A DNA stretch of 64,000 bases, taken from positions 2,120,001-2,184,000 of the forward strand of contig NC_134138.1 in the NCBI RefSeq assembly GCF_033958435.1, in the 5' to 3' direction. Under the pieces are notes generated by a model that saw only the letters and a list, made by a program, of their open reading frames with translations, ran no database searches and was not told where the DNA came from. The stretch comes from Carettochelys insculpta. Its lineage: Eukaryota > Chordata > Testudines > Carettochelyidae. This document shows, in pieces, positions 1 through 11,889 of this stretch. A program made the translations under genes and the position numbers. Every line of letters starts with the position of its first letter. Within the stretch, counting starts at the first letter, position 1.

Positions 1-97
1 CACAAGGTTACAAAATAAAGAATCAAAATCCATCTGTGTGTGACAAGGCTTTTGGCTAAGGAGCAGGGACAGCTGTAGGCCAGGAAATGTACGGTCA

Positions 98-272
98 TAA
101 GAATGGCCAGACTGGGCCAGACCAAAGGTCCATCTAGCCCAGCGTCCTGTCTGCTGACAGAGGCCAGTGCCAGATGCCCTGGAAGGAGGGAACAGAACAG
201 GGAATCACCAAAGCGATCCCTCTCCTGACATCCATTTCCAGTCACAGCCTGACACAGTCCAAACCAGTCACA
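98..272 (-). mobile_element. CR1 LINE fragment
   Basis: The stretch beginning AGAATGGCCAGACTGGGCCA, followed by a 'gaccaaaggtccatctagc' segment, resembles the antisense strand of CR1 elements that are common in turtle and bird genomes. It is a truncated non-coding remnant. A similar start (AGAATGGCCATAGTGAGTCA) recurs near 21372. The family is recognised from memory. Confidence 0.55.
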
Positions 273-2404
273 CTGAAATAGTGGTTTGGGGCTGTGGGAA
301 AGGAGAGTCAATGCATGTAAAGGGAAGGGCCCAGGAGATTTAAATCAAAGGTAGTTTGCTAGGTTTCCTTCCGGCAAGGACCCACTTATCAATAGCTGGG
401 GTTGTGAAATCCAAACTTCTGTACTGTTCTGTGGTTGTTCTCCCCACCACGCTATTGTTTATCTGCACTGCCTGTGCCTGCTTCTTGGATTGTTTCTGTC
501 TGCTGTATAATTAGTTTTACTGGGCGTAAACCAGTGAAGGTGGTGGGATATAAGAAGTTAGGTAATTATGTTAGGACTGGTTAGTTAAATGCCAGGTGAA
601 TGATTAGTTAGGGTGTACCGGAAAATACTGCTGTCTGCATTGGGGGCAAACAGGAAGTAGGTGAGAAAAACAAGTGAAAAAAGGAAAGGAAGCTATTCAT
701 GCGTGCTGGAAGCTAACCCCAATAAACTGACTTGTTTGTCTCTCTGGATGTCAGGTATTGCTGTTCTCTCTGCACATGAGAAAGACCAGGGAGGTGGGAG
801 AGTGAAGGGATAAGCCCTCAGACAACGAGGTTTGTGTATATCATTTGCTATTAATAGCCAGTGGACTTCCCATGAGCAGGTCTTGTCCAGGAGGGTGCTA
901 GCAGTACCAGATGCACGCTTCCATGGGAAGTCTGGGACTCGGAGTTTGCTGCTGTTGCCCTGTAACGTAATTCATGAGTGGCTGGCGAGAGCACTTGTCG
1001 AACATAGCTGAGGAGATTGACATACTGGAGGCTGTTCTGGGGGGACCAGCGGAGGTGACTCTCACAGCGAAATGCAAATGGCACCCTGATTGGAGCACAG
1101 AGGGACAGAGCTGCCATCAGTCCAGATGATACCCTGAGGAACATCAGAGTGACCTACAGTTTTTGTTCCTGGACGTCTGTCCTTACCTTTAGACATCCCA
1201 AGATGTATCTTATTTGCTTGTTTCCAGCTGAGTACGTGGTCTGGATCACTCTGTATCGATTCTCTTCATCATGTACAGCTCAAACGTTAGAATACACATG
1301 GTTGCTCAGGCTTCCCACCACCTGCCCTCCAGAGCATCTCTCACACACTACTGCCAATGACCAGCTGCTAGCTAAGCAGGACCACACTGGCTTTTATGAA
1401 CTGCTTTGTCATTGTAACAAATGCTAACAGCCATGAGCTGGCTAGGCTCTAGGGCACCGCTGCCCGAATGAAGAGAAGCAGAACTGCTCCAGTGTATGAT
1501 TCCAGCTAAAGGAGATTCTTTGAAAGTTGAGCAGCAGGGGCTTGGCAGGAGGAGCTCAGACTCTCCTCGTGGTCACTGCATGCAGCATAGTAAGAACTGG
1601 GAAGTTACATTTGGCTGCATGTTACAGCTGCATGTTCTCCACTCGGTGTTTATAGAGCTGGGCCCAGAGCACAGCAGCCTTGCAGACATTCATTCTGACC
1701 TGTGAGTCTGGCAAGCTGAGAGGAAAAATCTTATTTGGTGAGCTGGGGTGAATTCTCACACCTGCTCCCCTGTTCTCAAGTCAGTTCACAAACCTCTCAC
1801 TGGCTTATTTGTAGTAAACAGACCGGGTAGAAATGTTTGGGCTTATCTCAAGTGTGGGATTTGGCAAGGCATCAGCACAGACCCCAGCCAGATTAGGAGA
1901 GGGAATAAATGGTCTGTTCCCAAGCAGAGGAACCAGGACAGCAGCCTGTCCTGTCTCAATGGATATTGGAAATGAATATACCCTCCTCAGGAGGAGGCCT
2001 GTCTAGGTTCTGATTTGCAGTGTCAAGCTCCCATCTAAGCGCCAGGCACCAATTAAAGAGGGATTTGAGTTATTCTGTGCCTTTTCAGTGGCCATTCTCT
2101 CTGTTTCCTTTGTTTCCGGGGCTATGTCTGGCTTAATTTCCTTCTTCCATTCTACTTCTGCCATGTGATATCCCCCGTTTCTGGCTGAGCTGATACTTGG
2201 ATGAGTGACAGGGCCTTGGATTCAGACTGGGACATAGGTTTAAGTTCATCTGCTCTCCGAAGTGTCCCTCGCTGGCCCTGCAGCGGAAATGCTATGTGTG
2301 TCAGGCACCTGTCTTGCCCTGGCTCTCGATTTGGCATTCCTGTAGCACACAACCATCTGGGAGGCTCACAAATGGCTGGGTAGTTTTTGAAGCAGCTCAG
2401 GCTA
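273..2404. other. No gene recognised
   Basis: Short open frames of up to about 90 codons occur on both strands, but none shows a recognisable domain or a convincing exon with splice sites. The composition is ordinary intergenic or intronic DNA. Confidence 0.5.
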
Positions 2405-3040
2405 CTGTTGGCATCCTTTTGTCTGCGAAAGATGGTGGGAGTTGCAGCCTATGATGTAGATGGTTTGCAGTGTCTCGTGTGACTGAGTAGTCCAGCTGGA
2501 GAGCTGTGTTACCCCTGGCAGTTCTTGCAAATGCATGGATCTCGGTTGGGAGTTGCTTGCTCGTATGAGCTCTTTTGTCGTCAGGCTATAGGAGCCAGCT
2601 CCTGTCATGGACTCTGATGCCATGATGGAGACAGTAGCGCCACTTGTTACTGTCACTGGCCATGATTCCTATTGGTCAGGATCTATTCTTGTTGGACGGG
2701 TGTCTTTGTAGTGTAGTTCAGAGGTTCTGTCGTTCTTGATCCCTCTGATAGTTCCCGTATAGCATGTGCTTGGGTGTGATGCATCTTTTAATGTACTTAG
2801 CCGGCCCAGCCAGCGCAGTCGTCTTTGCTTGAGCTGGCTGTCATGCTTGGTAAACTTGCTCTTTGAAGTATCTTTGCATTGGTGACTTTATCTTGCCATG
2901 GGGTGCTGAGTTTGTGGTGTAAACAGCAGAGGTGGAAGCTGTTTAGCCTTTTCTCCCATTGCGCATGTGTTGTCCATGTTTCCCCACCATGCGTGAGAGT
3001 AATGAGGATGCAAGCATGACACACTAGCATTTGGGTCTTA
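2405..3040 (-). mobile_element. LINE 3' fragment (RT C-terminus and zinc finger)
   Basis: On the minus strand the reading ACILITLTHGGETWT, then QWEKRLNSFHLCCL, matches the C-terminal part of the reverse transcriptase of the larger LINE at 22786-26025 (ACILSTLLYGSETWT, RQEKRLNVFHLRCL). Further on, a degraded Cys-x2-Cys...GLLSHTRHC reading matches that element's terminal zinc finger, and both copies end in a 'aaggatgcc' tail. This copy is 5' truncated and frameshifted. It is a second, older insertion of the same family. Confidence 0.75.
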
Positions 3041-3054
3041 CTGATGAGCTCTTT

Positions 3055-3205
3055 CTGTGGTGTGGTGTGGTGTGGTGTGACTGCTGGTGAGTATTAGCTC
3101 CACATTGGTGGTTTGTAGGTGAGGACTGGCCCGCCTCCCAAGGTCTGTGAGAGTGAGTGAAAGCCAGTCCTTGCCTACAGACAGCCCCCCAACCTGAAGC
3201 AAATA
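3055..3205. mobile_element. Penelope-like fragments, opposed
   Basis: Minus-strand 3060-3165 and plus-strand 3166-3205 both match the stretch downstream of the reverse transcriptase in the better copy at 48236-48752 (cagacctt...ggcc/cagtcct, then cctgcagacagcc...aacctgaa). The two pieces abut in opposite orientation. A short (TGTGG)n run at 3057-3078 marks one end. Confidence 0.5.
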
Positions 3206-4030
3206 CACCCATCCCTCGTTAAAGGAGTATTTCATTTACGAGTACTCGCTTAAACGAGGGACACACTTACCTCCCTTAGTTCACTCTATGAGTGAACTTC
3301 CCCCACTCATACAAGCCTTACCCCCCTCCCCACCATTCCAACTCCCCCAGTCTGACCGTCCCCCACCAGCCTTGCAGCCCCAACCCGCTGCAGCCTGGCC
3401 CCCTGCTGGCCCCGCAGCCTGACACCCTGCTGGCTCCGCGGCCAGGCCCCGCTGCTACCTGTAACCCTCACGGCCCCGCAGCTCAATACCCTGACACCCC
3501 TGCTGGCCCCGTGGCCTGACCCCTTTCACCGGTGCTTGTACCCCCCACAGCTAGACCGCTCCATGGCCGCCTGTACCTCCTGTGGCCAGCCCCTCCTTCA
3601 GCTCCACGGCTAGACCCCCCCCCACCTGTAACCCCCAAGGTCCCGCAGCCTGACCCCCCCATGGCCCCACAGCCTGACTCCTGCTGGCCCTGTGGCCCCA
3701 AACCACGGCAGCCAGACCCCCTTTCCAGCCCGCAGGCAGACAGCCAGACCCTTGCTGCCGCTGGACCCCGCAGTTAAAACCCCGCCACCTGCCGGCCCCA
3801 AACCGCAGCAGCCTGAACCCTCCCTCCTGCTCACAGCCCCAAACTACTCCCAGCCTTTAATCCTCCCCAGCCCAAGGTTCACTCACCTTTCAAAAGCAGC
3901 ACCACCTGCTGTCACTCCTTCCCTGAGGTGGGAGCCCTAGGAACTAATCAGAGACTTTGACATGGATTTTAATAGGAATTTAGTGTCCCTCTTACGAGTT
4001 TCTGCCTACGAGCTGAAAGTTGGGAACCAA
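3206..4030. other. Unclassified C-rich segment inside Penelope-like DNA
   Basis: About 0.8 kb separates two Penelope-like pieces. It begins and ends with AT-richer ends carrying related words (ccctcgttaaa, aaacgaggga, ccctcttacgag). Its core is CCCC-rich, with loosely repeated 'ccccgcagcctgaccc' words (3290-3870). Long proline-rich open frames are a composition effect. It may be an inserted DNA element that acquired or expanded a C-rich tandem array. No family was recognised. Confidence 0.35.
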
Positions 4031-4079
4031 CTGTGCTGGTAAAGCAAGGGCTGAGTGTAGTCACCAGCAGCCACACCCC

Positions 4080-4850
4080 ACACTGCAGAAACACTAACCC
4101 GGGAACCATCCCTGCCACAAACCCCATTGCCAACTCTGTCCACATATCTATACAAGTGACACCGTCACTGGACCTAACCTGATTCTGCCACACCATCGGG
4201 GTGCATACACCTGCAGATCCACCAACGTGATAAATGCCATCATGTGCCACCAGTGCCCCTCTGCCATGCACACTGGACAAACCCGACAACCTCTGCACCA
4301 AAGAATAAATGGACACAAATCCGACATCAAGAATGGGAACACACACAAACCTGCTGAGGAAAAAAGCAGTCTTTAAAGTGCTCCCATGACTCCTTTTTTG
4401 TTTTGATAGAATACAGACTAGCACAGCTATCTCTCTGTCACTGTTACACCTGTAGCAAAACACTTTAATCTCCCTGGACATTCACTAAGGGATTTAAAAG
4501 TCATCGGTCTTCTACTGAAGAATTTTATTACACCATTACAGAGGGAGACATCTGAATTGACTAAAGATCTTGGCTGGCTATTGCACTATAAGGGCAATTT
4601 CCCCACCGTTGATATTGACACTTCTATATCGCATGCTATGAATGAGACAGAACCAGCTTAATTTGCCATTGTCCCATTAATGACAGGTAACTTCCTTTTT
4701 CTTCTTCCCTTCTTCCCTGCTACGTATACGCTGGATTCTGTTATTTCCACCCAACTGGTGAAATGGGTTTTACTCAGGGAAGCTCATGACCTAATAAATT
4801 TGTTAGGCTCTAAGGTGCCACAGGACTGCTTGTTGTTATTGTGAAAGGGT
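4080..4850 (+). mobile_element. Penelope-like element, endonuclease end and tails
   Basis: The plus strand reads IMCHQCPSAMHTGQT, then QRINGHKSDIKNGN. This is the GIY-YIG endonuclease region of Penelope-like elements, with the YIG residue pair degraded. A tail (agactagcacagcta) follows at 4410-4425. A second piece, KHFNLPGHSLRDLKV at 4460-4504, is the usual segment just downstream of the endonuclease. It runs into another 3' tail (aaggtgccacaggactgc) near 4813. These are two decayed copies in tandem, with no intact frame. Confidence 0.65.
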
Positions 4851-5279
4851 CACTAGACAAGTGAATCCGTTCTTAACTGACAAAGGGCCTTAACAGATGC
4901 TAATCCACAACTGAGGAACTTTGCTATGAACGTTCAGACCAGCAGCTAGGCAAGGGCAGATTGCCTAAAGAGGACATGGATGGGTGACTTGTTCCTCTGA
5001 CAAGCTCCACTTTGGGAGGTACCTCCATGCAGTAAGAACAATGGAATTCCCTCCACGGGGGCGAGGGGATACAGAGGGCCCCGGGGTTCCTCTATTTCAT
5101 CTTCACTGCAGCTCATCACTTCAGAATCATCTTTACCATGAACTTGGGTCCGGGAGAATTGATGACTCACCCTACAGACGGATGTATTCAAGAGACGCAG
5201 TCTACTCCATCTCTGCTAAGAGCCTGCAGCAAGAATGTTGTCATTGGGGTATGTGATTAGATTGCTTTAATAATTTTGC

Positions 5280-5725
5280 TTTCAACTTTCCCTCTCTAAA
5301 TAAATAAATCTTTAGATTTTAGACCCTAAAGGACTGGCCCAGTGTGCTCTTGGGGGTAAGATGTGAGAGGTACATTGACCTGGGGATGTGGCTGGTCCTT
5401 TGGGATTGGAAGAACCTGTTCTGATATGGTGCGACTGGTTTTCACAACCTCTCACCTGTGTAAGGAGGGGACTGGTTGTGGCACAAGAGAAGTTGGAGTG
5501 TGTGAGGGAATTCCTTGTGTGACTTCTGGCTAGCCACTGTGGCAATAGAAGTGCTTTGTGTGACTGGTTTGGTGCCTTACAGTGGAGGACCCCAGACCTG
5601 GGCTGTAAGTAGCCATGTCTTTAAGGAATTTGCCCTGATTTGACCTTCTTAGCAGTGCCCAGAAAAAACCTCTCTGACAGGCCTTGCTGGGTGCAGCCCA
5701 GGGGAAGGGACAGGACGGGGGATGC
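5280..5725 (+). mobile_element. ERV-type LTR fragment
   Basis: An AATAAATAAATC polyadenylation-like stretch precedes the words 'ctaaaggactgg' and 'ggtacattgacc'. The same order of words, in antisense, occurs at 46960-47266 joined to 55137-55500, and again at 61590-61730. That gives one dispersed family with three copies in the window. The polyadenylation signal and wording fit an LTR of an endogenous retrovirus known from turtles. No internal coding region is attached here. Confidence 0.5.
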
Positions 5726-6430
5726 ATACTTTGTAGGTTGGTAGGGAGAGCCTTGTCGATGGGTATCCTATCCTTTTGAGTATTGCAACCAGACCTGGGG
5801 TGCTGGGTTGAATTAGTTGGTTAGATCCACAAAGGGGATGTACAATGGTTGGGTTTGCTCTTCACACTTCTGTTGGAGTTGACACAGAGAAAATATCATG
5901 TCTATAGTGGATCTTTCAACTCTGAATCCTCTTTGTGATTCAAGAAGACACAATTCACCTACTGTTGCAGGTGTTCAGATTACTTTTGCGAAACCTTTTC
6001 CTGCTACACTCAATATTGAGATTCCCCAGTAGCTGTTTCAGTTGTCCCTTTAACTTTAATATGCTCTGGGAAGGGACAGCCAGTCAGCATCAGTGGTCGG
6101 CTCATACCGGTGGTAGCAGAGAAGAGTTTGCCAAGTTTTAGCTTCCAAGGCTCTTGCTGAGAGCAAAGGGTATGCCAGCAATGCCCTCTGCAAGCCCCAG
6201 AGCAGCACGGTCAGCCTGAGGGACTGGTTCTCCAAGGAGGCAGGAGGCTTTGTTGTGAGGGTGTGAAGTAAGGTTGGGGAGTTAACTTGGGCCGGGGCAG
6301 ACCTGGGCCCTGAGGAAGAGGTAGTTAGGGGATACTTTTGTCATAGTGAGTAAGGGGCACTATCCCCTCCCCAGGAACGCTGGGGATGCCTGGGATGGAC
6401 CAATAGAGGATGGGGGCTGCACCCTCCCTA

Positions 6431-9358
6431 GGGAGGGGATGCACCTATAAGTGTTGGCGTGGCTGGCCCTCCCTGGGGAGGGGGTGGCTGGGATGCACCA
6501 GGGGGCGGGGTGGCTCTCCCTGGGGAGGGAGTGGCTGGGATGCACCGGGGGGCGGGGTGGCCCTCCCTGGGGAGGGAGTGGCTGGGATGCACCGGGGGGC
6601 GGGGTGGCCCTCCCTGGGGAGGGAGTGGCTGGGATGCACCAGGGGGCGGGGTGGCCCTCCCTGGGGAGCGTGTGGCTGGGATGCACTGGGGGGGTGGCTC
6701 TCCCTGAGGAGGGAGTGGCTGGGATGCACCAGGCGCTGGCCTGCCCTGGGGAGGGAGTGGCTGGGATGCACCGTGTATGTGGGGGGGGGGAGACTGGGAT
6801 GCACCGGGGGGTGTGTGGCTCTCCCTATGGAGGGGGTGGCTGGGACTCACCGGGGGGGGGGGGTGTGGCTCTCCCTATGGAGGGGGTGGCTGGGACGCAC
6901 TGGGGTGTGTGGCTCTCCCTGGGGAGGGGGTGGCTGGGATGCACTGGGGGGGGGAGGCTGGGATGCACCGGGGGGGTGTGGCTCTCCCTATGGAGGGGGT
7001 GGCTGGGACTCACCGGGGGGGTGGGGGGGGGAGGCTGGGATGCACCGGGGGGGTGTGGCTCTCCCTATGGAGGGGGTGGCTGGGACTCACCGGGTGGGGG
7101 GGGGGTGGCTCTCCCTGGAGCGGGTGGCTGGGACTCACCGGGGGGGTGTGGCTCTCCCTATGGAGGGGGTGGCTGGGACTCACCGGGGGGGTGTGGGGGG
7201 GAGGCTGGGATGCACCGGGGGTGTGTGGCTCTCCCTATGGAGGGGGTGGCTGGGACTCACCGGGGGGTGTGGCTCTCCCTGTGGGGGTGGGGTGGCTCGG
7301 ATGCACCAGGGTGTGTGTGTGTGTGTGTGTATGTGTCTCTCCCTATGGAGGGGGTGGCTGGGACTCACCGGGGGGTGTGGCTCTTCCTATGGAGGGGGTG
7401 GCTGGGATGCATGGGGGGGGGTGGCTGGGACTCACCGGGGGGTGTGGCTCTCCCTGGGGAGGGTGTGGCTGGGATGCACTGGGGTGCGGGGGTGGCTGGG
7501 ACTCACCGGAGGGGATGTGTGGCTCTCCCTGAGGGGGCGTGGCTGGGATGCACCGGGGGGATGTGTGGCTCTCCGGGGGGTGTGGCTGGGACTCACGGGG
7601 GGGTGGGGGTGGTGTGGCTCTCCCTGGGGAGGGTGTGGCTGGGATGCACCGGGTGTGTGTGTGTGGCTCTCCCTATGGAGGGGGTGGCTGGGACTCACCG
7701 GGGGGTGTGGCTCTCCCTATGGAGGGGGTGGGTGGGATGCACCGGGGTGGGGGGGTGGCTCTCCCTGGGGAGGGTGTGGCTGGGATGCACCGGGGGGGGG
7801 GGGGTGGCTGTCCCTGGAGGGGGTGGCCAGGATGCACTGGGGGTGGGGGGGGTTGGCTGTGGGGGGGTTGGCTGGGATGCACTGGGGGGGGTGTGGCTCT
7901 CCCTGGGGAGGGTGTGGCTGGGACTCACGGGGGGGGGGGGGTGGCTCTCCCTGGGGAGGGCGTGGCCGGGATGCACGGGGGCGGGAGGGGGGGGTGGCTG
8001 GGACTCACCGGGGGGATGTGTGGCTCTCCCTGGAGGGGGTGGCCGGGATGCACCGGGGGGTGTGTGTGTGTGTGTGTGTGGCTGGGATGCACCCGGGGGG
8101 TGTGGCTCTCCCTGGGGGGGGGGGGGTGGCTGGGATGCACCGGGGGGATGTGTGGCTCTCCGGGGGGGGTGGCTCTCCCTGGGGAGGGGGTGGCTGGGAT
8201 GCACGGGGGGGGTGGGGTGGCTCTCCTTGGAGGGGGTGGCCGGGATGCACTGGGGGTGGGGGGGTTGGCTGGGATGCACTGGGGGGGTGTGGCTCTCCCT
8301 GGGGAGGGTGTGGCTGGGACTCACGGGTGGGGGGGGTGTGGCTCTCCCTGGGGAGGGCGTGGCCGGGATGCACGGGGGCGGGAGGGGGGGTGGCTGGGAC
8401 TCACCGGGGGGATGTGTGGCTCTCCCTGGAGGGGGTGGCCAGGATGCACCGGGGGGGGGGGGGGTGGCTGGGATGCACTGGGGGGGTGTGGCTCTCCCTG
8501 GGGAGGGTGTGGCTGGGACTCACCGGGGGTGGGGGGGGGTGGGGGGGGGTGGCTCTCCCTGGGGAGGGCGTGGCCGGGATGCACGAGGGCGGGAGGGGGG
8601 GGTGGCTGGGACTCACCGGGGGGATGTGTGGCTCTCCCTGGAGGGGGTGGCCGGGATGCACCGGGGGTGTGTGTGTGTGTGTGTGTGGCTGGGATGCACC
8701 CGGGGGGTGTGGCTCTCCCTGGGGAGGGGGGGGGTGGCTGGGATGCACCGGGGGGATGTGTGGCTCTCCCTGGGGAGGGGGTGGCTGGGATGCACGGGGG
8801 GGGTGGGGTGGCTCTCCTTGGAGGGGGTGGCCGGGATGCACTGGGGGTGGGGGGGTTGGCTGGGATGCACTGGGGGGGTGTGGCTCTCCCTGGGGAGGGT
8901 GTGGCTGGGACTCACGGGTGGGGGGGGTGTGGCTCTCCCTGGGGAGGGCGTGGCCGGGATGCACGGGGGCGGGAGGGGGGGTGGCTGGGACTCACCGGGG
9001 GGATGTGTGGCTCTCCCTGGAGGGGGTGGCCGGGATGCACCGGGGGGGGGGGGTGGCTGGGATGCACTGGGGGGGTGTGGCTCTCCTTGGGGAGGGTGTG
9101 GCTGGGACTCACCGGGGGGGGGGGGGGGGGTGTGGCTCTCCCTGGGGAGGGCGTGGCCGGGATGCACGGGGGCAGGGGGGGGGATGTGTGGCTCTCCCTG
9201 GGGGTGGGTGGCTGGGATGCACGGGGGGATGTGTGGCTCTCCGGGGGGGGGTGGCTCTCCCTGAGGGGGGGGTGGCTGGGATGCACGGGGGGATGTGTGG
9301 CTCTCCGCGGGGGGTGGCTCTCCCTGGGGAGGGGGTGGCCGGGATGCACCGGGGGTGG
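6431..9358 (+). repeat. G-rich minisatellite 1 (~47-bp unit)
   Basis: About 60 tandem units of roughly 47 bp each contain GGCTCTCCCTGGGGAGGG, GTGGCTGGGA and TGCACC or TCACC followed by a G-run of variable length. Unit spacing is exactly 47 bp in the first copies (6491, 6538, 6585). Later units differ in G-run length and carry (GT)n inserts near 7310, 8060 and 8670. From about 8000 to 9050 a higher-order period of roughly 590-608 bp is visible. Many G-runs of four or more give quadruplex potential on the plus strand. Very long open frames here are repeat artefacts. Confidence 0.95.
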
Positions 9359-9950
9359 CCCCACGCCCCCTGAGGCCTGTGCCCCCTTTAACGCCGCCCC
9401 CCCCGCACTCGCCGGGCCGCGGCCCGCGCTTTGTCCCACCAGCCAACCAGAGGCCGACAGCCGCCGCGATCAGACGGAGGTTCTCGCTCGTCGGTGGGCG
9501 GGTCCTCGTCTTTATTTGCACCCTCTGCAGCCAATTAGAGGCTAGAAGCGCGGTGCTTGGCATGTACCTCCTCCAATAGGAGTGGGCGGGCTGACGGGAC
9601 AGCGGGTCAATCGCGGCGCGGGGGCGGCGGCGCTCCTGTTGTCATCCGGCGCCTGAGGAGACGGGGCAGCTGCCGCCGCCAGCCAGGGGTCGCGGGTTCC
9701 GTCGGTCAGTCGCTCCGTCCCGGCCAGCCGGGGACATGTGGAGGCGGGCGGAGGCCCGGCGGGCCGCGACGAGGAGCCGGCCGGCGGCCGAGGTGGAGAC
9801 GCCCCGTCCGAGCTTTGCCCGCCCCCCGTGCCGCTCGCGGGCCCCGCGGGAGTGAGGGAGCAGCCGCCGCCGCCGCGAGACCTGCCGGGACCCGACCAGC
9901 GAGACGCGCGTAGGTCCTGGCCCGACGTCTCACCGCGCGGGAGCGCTGGG

Positions 9951-9969
9951 ACTACAGCTCCCAGCGTGC
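9951..9969 (+). promoter_or_regulatory. ZNF143/THAP11-type motif
   Basis: ACTACAGCTCCCAGCGTGC matches the ACTACAAYTCCCAGCATGC promoter motif bound by ZNF143 and THAP11, with one change in the 5' part and one in the 3' part. It lies inside the CpG island. Confidence 0.7.
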
Positions 9970-10015
9970 AGCGCGCCAGAAGGGCCGAGCGGGCGGAAGC
10001 GGCGCGGCGGCGCTT

Positions 10016-10035
10016 GGCATGCTGGGAGTTGTAGT
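10016..10035 (-). promoter_or_regulatory. ZNF143/THAP11-type motif, inverted
   Basis: GGCATGCTGGGAGTTGTAGT is the reverse complement of ACTACAACTCCCAGCATGCC, an essentially perfect match. It faces the copy at 9951-9969 across 46 bp. A weaker GCATGCTGGG core lies near 10239. Confidence 0.8.
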
Positions 10036-10400
10036 CTGGGGGGCTGGCCAAACTCCTGTGACGCACTGCGCGCTGCACCCGCCGCCGTGGGGTTTGTAGC
10101 CTGCAGCGGCCGCGAGCCCGGTCCTGGCGGCGCGGCGCGGTGCAGGGCGGCAGGTGGGGTGCCCTGGGGCTGCACCCCGGTCGGGCGGGGGCCGGAGCGT
10201 CGCGCTCCGGGGGGTGCCCGGGCGGGATGGAGCACTGCATGCTGGGCATTGGGAGCGGGGTCACCGGCTGGGAGGGGCGCCCCGGGGGTGCAGTGCGAGC
10301 CCTGGGACCAGTCGCCCGGCGCCTGGCGCCTCGCACTGGAATCCGCCCTCCTTCCTGACTGTACCGCCCCGGAGGTCAGTAGCGTCATTGCCCAGCAGTG

Positions 10401-11466
10401 ACTCCCTCGCTGCCCCTGGCCGCAGGCCGAGGCCTCCTGCCTCAAGAGTGGGTTTCATGGGCAGGTGCCAGAGGGAGGAGACGGTACATTAAAGGATGGG
10501 CAGGAGGTGTTGTGTGGCCCCGACATTGCCTGATTCCCACTCTCCATGGCTAGATAGGGAGGCCCTCAAGCAGCGGGTCCCAGCCTTCTTGAGATGGGGA
10601 TCCGTTTTCACATTTCAGGAAGACCCTGAGACAGACCAAAGGCAATTCAGGACTGGAGAGGGGGCTCGGGGAGAGAGGAGGTTCACCCCTGGGGAAAGTG
10701 CACCCCTCCACCCTCTGGCTTAAACCCTTCTCGACTCCTCCCCACCCCTCTGGGCTTAAACGCCTCTCAGCTAGGGTTGCCAGACTTTTGGAAAACTTAT
10801 ATGGGACGGGTAGCCTCACCCATGGGATCCCCAGCCAGGGCTACCTGTTCCGTATAAGATTTCCAAAAAACGGGGCACAGGTGGAGACCCTGCAGCTGGG
10901 AGCCAGCTAGGACACAGAGCCCTGGCCGGCAGTGCCAGCTGTGGAATCTCCAGCGGGCGTGGAGGCAAACCCCTCCAGCTCCAAGTCCTTGAAGCCAGCT
11001 AGGGTGCTTAGCTCTGGCCAGCAGCACCAGCCACAGGATCCCAGGTCAGGGAGTCGGGGACTCCGCAGCAGCGTGCTGGGATCCAGCTGGAGCATGGAAC
11101 CCGGAACAGCTGTCATCCCCTCTCCCTGCATCCACAGGTTTAAACCTGTCTTAGCCACCCCAGCCATCCCCACATCACAGGGGAGTTCCAAGTTGCCACT
11201 GCTGACCACCACTGCTCCTTTGTTGGGCTGCCGTCTCCTCTGCCCGGCCTAGCCTTCCTATTCCCTTCCCCCCTTGCTGGCTTAAATGATACTCAGTTTA
11301 ATTGGTTTCAGGGTAGGATCCCCCCTGCCAGCTGTTAAACCAACTAAATTGAGTTCCGTTTCAGCATGGCACTAGGAGCCAAGGAGGAGTCAAGTGGCTG
11401 CAAATGGCTCCTTAAGAGCCCAGCCAGTCACCCTTAGCAAATCTAATTGTGACCCATGTTTGGGTC
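10401..11466. other. No gene recognised
   Basis: Moderately GC-rich unique-looking DNA between the CpG island and the first LTR. Several open frames of 70-110 codons show no recognisable domain. It probably lies in the 5' intron of MAF1. Confidence 0.45.
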
Positions 11467-11889
11467 TGTGATGGGGTTCAGGGGTCCCCCTGCACTGCAC
11501 CCCATCCGCTGGCAGGAGTGACTCTCACTCAGCAGGTACAACACAAGGTTTATTAGGCAACAGATGCCCAGTTTCTCACAGAAGCGACAGTACAGCAGTC
11601 AGAGACAGTCCTTCCAACCCGTCCTGGGGAGAAGACCCCGAGGGGTGCCCCTCTGGGGTGTAGCTTTCCTCCTCCTCAGGCTGGCTGCCTTCCAGCTCCT
11701 CTTCCCCTAGCATCTAACTGCCGTTTCCCCCATTCAAAAACCCAGCTTGGCTCCTCCCTCCTCTTTGTTCAGGGCAGAGGTGTTACCTGCCATTTGTAGC
11801 CTCAGGGTCATCCTTAGCCACTGGGAGCTGCTCTGCTTGCCTCTCACATCCAGCCTGACTCACACATGCACTCCCCCCACTCCATCACA
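11467..11889 (-). mobile_element. Solo LTR of the Gmr1-like family
   Basis: This 423-bp sequence begins TGTGATGGGG and ends CTCCATCACA. It is the reverse complement of the LTRs at 48907-49329 and 54329-54745 over its whole length, including the TTTATTAGGCAACAG polyadenylation region. It has no internal region, so it is a solo LTR. The flanks GGGTC and GGATC are a 5-bp target duplication with one substitution. Confidence 0.9.

Larger units (their letters stand above)
9370..10400 (+). promoter_or_regulatory. CpG island, probable MAF1 promoter
   Basis: The sequence switches from minisatellite to CpG-dense unique DNA. CCAAT boxes lie at about 9530 (AGCCAATTAG) and 9573 (CCAATAGGA), with GC boxes (GTGGGCGGG, AGTGGGCGGG) near 9495 and 9581. 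It is the only CpG island upstream of the MAF1 coding exons on this side. A 5' non-coding exon here would imply an intron of about 18 kb, with a possible acceptor near 28072. One good donor, GAG|GTCAGT, lies at 10374/10375. Assignment to MAF1 is inference from position. A divergent transcript is possible, since mammalian MAF1 shares its promoter with SHARPIN, but no SHARPIN coding sequence was seen to the left. Confidence 0.65.

Noticed and set aside
6410..9545. Very long open frames (668-987 codons) rich in Gly, Trp and Cys
   Set aside because: They are translations of the 47-bp minisatellite in several frames and both strands; no stop codon occurs in the unit. There is no domain, no splice context and no start signal.
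9542..10445. Arg/Pro-rich frames in the CpG island, including a possible SHARPIN first exon on the minus strand
   Set aside because: No SHARPIN-like motif or ubiquitin-like block was recognisable, and the frames overlap on both strands as expected for GC-rich DNA.
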